Positions 61,422 through 64,000 of a stretch of DNA of 64,000 nt are shown here, in pieces. The DNA is taken from positions 310,001 to 374,000 of the forward strand of contig NW_015961957.1 of NCBI RefSeq assembly GCF_000497045.1, read 5' to 3'. Position 1 is the first letter of the stretch, and every line of letters begins with the position of its first letter. The stretch is from Kalmanozyma brasiliensis GHG001 (taxonomy: Eukaryota > Basidiomycota > Ustilaginomycetes > Ustilaginales). The notes beneath the pieces were generated by a model, which was not told where the DNA came from, ran no database searches, and saw only the letters and a list, made by a program, of their open reading frames with translations. The translations under genes were made by a program, and so were the position numbers.

Positions 61422-64000
61422 TCAAGTGGTCCACAGGACGGCATTTCCATCAGCCCCCGCAGAGAACAACCACGGCTGGTTCGGGTGCCACTTGACATCC
61501 AACACTCCCAAACCATTCCTCACCTCGTGACCCCTCAGCACTTTGAGCGGCACCAGCGTCAGACTATCCCCGTAATCCTTGCCCACCTTGGCGTAGAACA
61601 GCTGCAACGTCCCATCGTCGCTTGCATCCGCAACAAGGTTCCATGCGGTACTAAAGTGCACCGCACGAACCGCCTTTGCGTGGTACTTGAGCACTTTGAA
61701 CGGTCGGGTGGAGAGATCGAGGTCGAACCAAGCCAACTTCTTATCGTAACTACCGACGATCACGTGGTCTCCCGAAGGGTGGACGTCGAGGGACGAGATC
61801 CACTTGAAGCCCGACTGGAGGGTCTTGACGAGCGACTGGGCCATCAGGTCATACACCCGGACATAGCGCTGCGTCGCCACAAACACCCACGGCTTGCTAG
61901 GGTGGAAGACGAGTTTCTGCACCGAAGACCCCCGAGAGGCTTTGCGGAAGGGCGACTGCGATCGGTGCCTGGACAGTTGGTGGATCAACAGCCCGGCCGC
62001 ACCGGCGGCGGAATCGGGACAGACGGTGGCAAAGTAGTCGCCCTTGTTGTGCCACACCACGGTCTTGAGGTTGCTCGCGTTGGTCGAGGTGATGTTGAGG
62101 TGCATCGCGACACCGGCGCGACGGTCAGGTTCAGCAGGGCGCGTCCAGGCGACGGGAGAGCGGGCGTCGGGCTTGCTCGGCATCGACGTCGCCGCTGCAG
62201 CGGTCGCGTAGAGGAACGAGGCGGTGGACGTGGCTGTCGAGCCAGAAGCGGACGAGGCAGACTTCGACGAGATGGCGTTGGCCGACGTCTTTGCATAGTT
62301 CTGGGTTTGCGGTGGCGCGATGATGGCGATGCGACCGTGAACGGCGGCAGCGAAGAGCGAGTAGTTTCGCGTCGGGCACCAGGCGATCGAGTGGACCGCG
62401 GAACGTTCCGCTTTGGGCATGCCTTCGCATACATCCCACGACGCGGTGCATCGGCCGATGGCAACGTCCCATAGTCGGGCGCGACCGTCGTCACCACCCG
62501 TAACAAGCCAGTGGCCCGTCGGGTCGACCGAAAGGCATCGCACCCTGCCGCCGTCCGGATGCGCGTACACCACGCTCGTCGTCGTTGGGAATGGCCTGAG
62601 CTCCTTGGGCGATGGCAACTTGGGCAGCAGGTTCTCCGGGTTGTGGATGTCGAGCTTCTTGCGCATCATCCTCGGCGCCAGGTACAGATCCAGACATCGC
62701 TCAAAGCGCTCCTGTACAAAGTTCTGATACGCGCCAACACGGCGTAACGAATCAGCCTTGGCGGGAAGGAAGTTCTGCTTGCGGTCTTCCGGCTCGGCCT
62801 CCTCCCAGTCTTTGCGTTCTTGCTCGTTGAATAGGTACTCTGCGGGTGGGTTGTACGACTCGGCGTGACCGGGGAGGGCCAGCTTGGGTGCGGCCATGAC
62901 AGCCCACGGACTGCGAGTGTCGTTCTCGTCAGCGTCGGCCCAGATGTTGTAGAACCTGGGCTTGGTGTCCTTCTTGGCAGCCGCTCCCGGGATGATGCGA
63001 CCTTCGCGAATAGCTCGCACGATCTTCATGACCTTCTTGTGCTCCCATTTGGAGGGCACGAATCGAGACTTGGGCTCGGGTCGACCAGAGAGCGCGGTCT
63101 GCATGACCTTGTCCTCGCCGGTGAACCAGTCGACGTAGTCCTCATACGGGTCATAGGCGTCGTCAGGAATTTCTGCGTTCTGAAGCTTGCGGATGATGGC
63201 GAGCTCCTCGTCTGACAATCGAACGTCTTTGCCGGTCGAGTTGTCGCGAGCCGAGAACCACGCCTCTCCATCACCGTCGACTGTGTCGAGGAACTTTTCG
63301 AGCTCGTCCTTGGTGGCTGGCTTCATGACCTTGCGTCCGTTGATGTCGTAGCCGATGTGAGGAAGGTCGTCATACCACTCGAGTGGCACATTGCCAATTC
63401 GGTTCTCTGCGTTCTCCGTGCTGCTGTCCGAGTCGTACTCTGCGTCGATCTCGGGGTAGACCCGCTTCATCTCTCCGGTGATCTCGCTGCGCTTGAAGAC
63501 GCCCTTTGCCGAGCCATCCGGGTTGCGAACCCGCAGGTCGAAGGCCTGTGCTGCTTGCGAACGTGGAATGCCGAGCTTGTTGGTGGCGGAAAGCGAGCCG
63601 GACTGCTCGTCGGGCTTCGAAGAGTAGCGTACCATCATGCGCGAGAGCTCTTCGTCGATGCTGGTCTGCGAAGCGTCGCTGCGGGCGGCGAAGGCAGAGG
63701 CACGCGCTTCCTCGTCCGCTGAATCGTAGGCGAGATCGCCCTCGTCGTCGTCTTCGTCAAAGTCGGAATTGTCGATGTCCGACGAGTTGTAGCCTTGTTC
63801 GGAAGATTCGCCCTCCTCATCCGCCTGACTGTCCTGAAGCTCCACAGACTCGTCGTCCGCATCCTCCTCGTCATGATCTTCGCTGTCTGCTGCGTCCTCA
63901 TCGTCGCTCGCCTCGAGGTCGATTTCGGGGAACTCGTCCTGAGCATCATCGTCAGATCCATTATCTGATGCTAGTGCTTCTTCATCTTCGTCGTCATCAG
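61422..64000 (-). CDS. ERB1: Ribosome biogenesis protein Erb1/BOP1 (5' end beyond window)
   Basis: The minus-strand frame is open from the stop at 61422 to the window edge, so the N-terminus is missing; at least 859 residues are present. It begins in an acidic tract (Asp/Glu/Ser-rich, to about 63700). The BOP1NT region follows: DLPHIGYDINGRKVMKPATK, LSDEELAIIRKLQNAEIPDD, VDWFTGEDKVM and FVPSKWEHKKVMKIVRAIRE. The C-terminal half is a WD40 propeller (HPDGGRVRCLSVDPTGHWLV; KYHAKAVRAVHFSTAWNLVA; LDVKWHPNQPWLFSAGADGN) ending AVLWTT. With Nop7 and Ytm1 (PeBoW in animals) it is needed for 27S pre-rRNA processing and 60S assembly in the nucleolus. Confidence 0.97.
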   Translation of the reverse strand, partial: DDDEDEEALASDNGSDDDAQDEFPEIDLEASDDEDAADSEDHDEEDADDESVELQDSQADEEGESSEQGYNSSDIDNSDFDEDDDEGDLAYDSADEEARASAFAARSDASQTSIDEELSRMMVRYSSKPDEQSGSLSATNKLGIPRSQAAQAFDLRVRNPDGSAKGVFKRSEITGEMKRVYPEIDAEYDSDSSTENAENRIGNVPLEWYDDLPHIGYDINGRKVMKPATKDELEKFLDTVDGDGEAWFSARDNSTGKDVRLSDEELAIIRKLQNAEIPDDAYDPYEDYVDWFTGEDKVMQTALSGRPEPKSRFVPSKWEHKKVMKIVRAIREGRIIPGAAAKKDTKPRFYNIWADADENDTRSPWAVMAAPKLALPGHAESYNPPAEYLFNEQERKDWEEAEPEDRKQNFLPAKADSLRRVGAYQNFVQERFERCLDLYLAPRMMRKKLDIHNPENLLPKLPSPKELRPFPTTTSVVYAHPDGGRVRCLSVDPTGHWLVTGGDDGRARLWDVAIGRCTASWDVCEGMPKAERSAVHSIAWCPTRNYSLFAAAVHGRIAIIAPPQTQNYAKTSANAISSKSASSASGSTATSTASFLYATAAAATSMPSKPDARSPVAWTRPAEPDRRAGVAMHLNITSTNASNLKTVVWHNKGDYFATVCPDSAAGAAGLLIHQLSRHRSQSPFRKASRGSSVQKLVFHPSKPWVFVATQRYVRVYDLMAQSLVKTLQSGFKWISSLDVHPSGDHVIVGSYDKKLAWFDLDLSTRPFKVLKYHAKAVRAVHFSTAWNLVADASDDGTLQLFYAKVGKDYGDSLTLVPLKVLRGHEVRNGLGVLDVKWHPNQPWLFSAGADGNAVLWTT

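Overview
The window is nuclear DNA of a basidiomycete fungus, most likely a smut (Ustilaginaceae: Ustilago, Sporisorium or Moesziomyces type). This is inferred from GC-rich compact genes, many of them intronless and large, short introns with GTAAGT/GTGAGT donors, and the gene content: Sup35 with a Q/G/Y-rich N domain, Bem1, Erb1, an Nrc-2/Fpk1-type kinase and a Kex2-processed repeat peptide precursor. No organism-level search could be run. One N-run (35860-35882) inside a CT microsatellite marks an assembly gap.

Layout. 1-1.95 kb: no convincing gene. 1.95-6.56 kb (minus): one uninterrupted 1537-codon ORF joining three mitochondrial proteins, a DUF1640 (Fmp32/MCUR1-like) membrane protein, a carnitine-biosynthesis type 2-oxoglutarate dioxygenase and Cox10. 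7.3-8.2 kb: RhoGDI. 8.4-9.0 kb (minus): Ost2/DAD1. 9.6-11.9 kb: Sup35/eRF3. 13.3-14.1 kb: a bZIP factor. 14.3-15.0 kb (minus): Trs20/sedlin. 15.5-17.7 kb (minus): AGC kinase. 19.8-20.1 kb (minus): small DUF1748 protein. 21.6-23.4 kb: DUF262 protein. 23.6-25.8 kb (minus): Ser/Thr-rich single-pass surface protein. 28.6-31.1 kb: divergent pair of a 2OG-Fe(II) oxygenase and a D-amino-acid-oxidase-like flavoenzyme ending in a peroxisomal SRL. 31.3-32.4 kb (minus): secreted GH128 glucanase. 36.4-37.1 kb: unknown basic/serine-rich protein. 38.8-44.4 kb: giant PX/DUF3818 (Lec1-like) protein. 48.4-49.0 kb: secreted precursor with eight 18-residue repeats separated by KR sites. 49.9-51.0 kb: Gpi8. 52.1-53.0 kb (minus): SR protein. 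54.3-56.5 kb: Bem1. 56.6-58.5 kb (minus): AP-3 mu. 58.7-59.0 kb: Rpb12. 59.8-61.3 kb: Gpc1. 61.4-64.0 kb (minus): Erb1, running off the window edge.

Most genes are unrelated housekeeping genes: secretory pathway and glycosylation (Ost2, Trs20, AP-3, Gpi8), translation and ribosome assembly (Sup35, Erb1), transcription and splicing (Rpb12, SR protein), polarity signalling (RhoGDI, Bem1, AGC kinase) and lipids (Gpc1, Lec1-like). The two observations most worth following are the mitochondrial three-in-one ORF, whose internal junctions carry presequence-like segments and which may be a processed polyprotein, and the Kex2-type precursor at 48.4 kb, which encodes two alternating classes of an 18-residue peptide.
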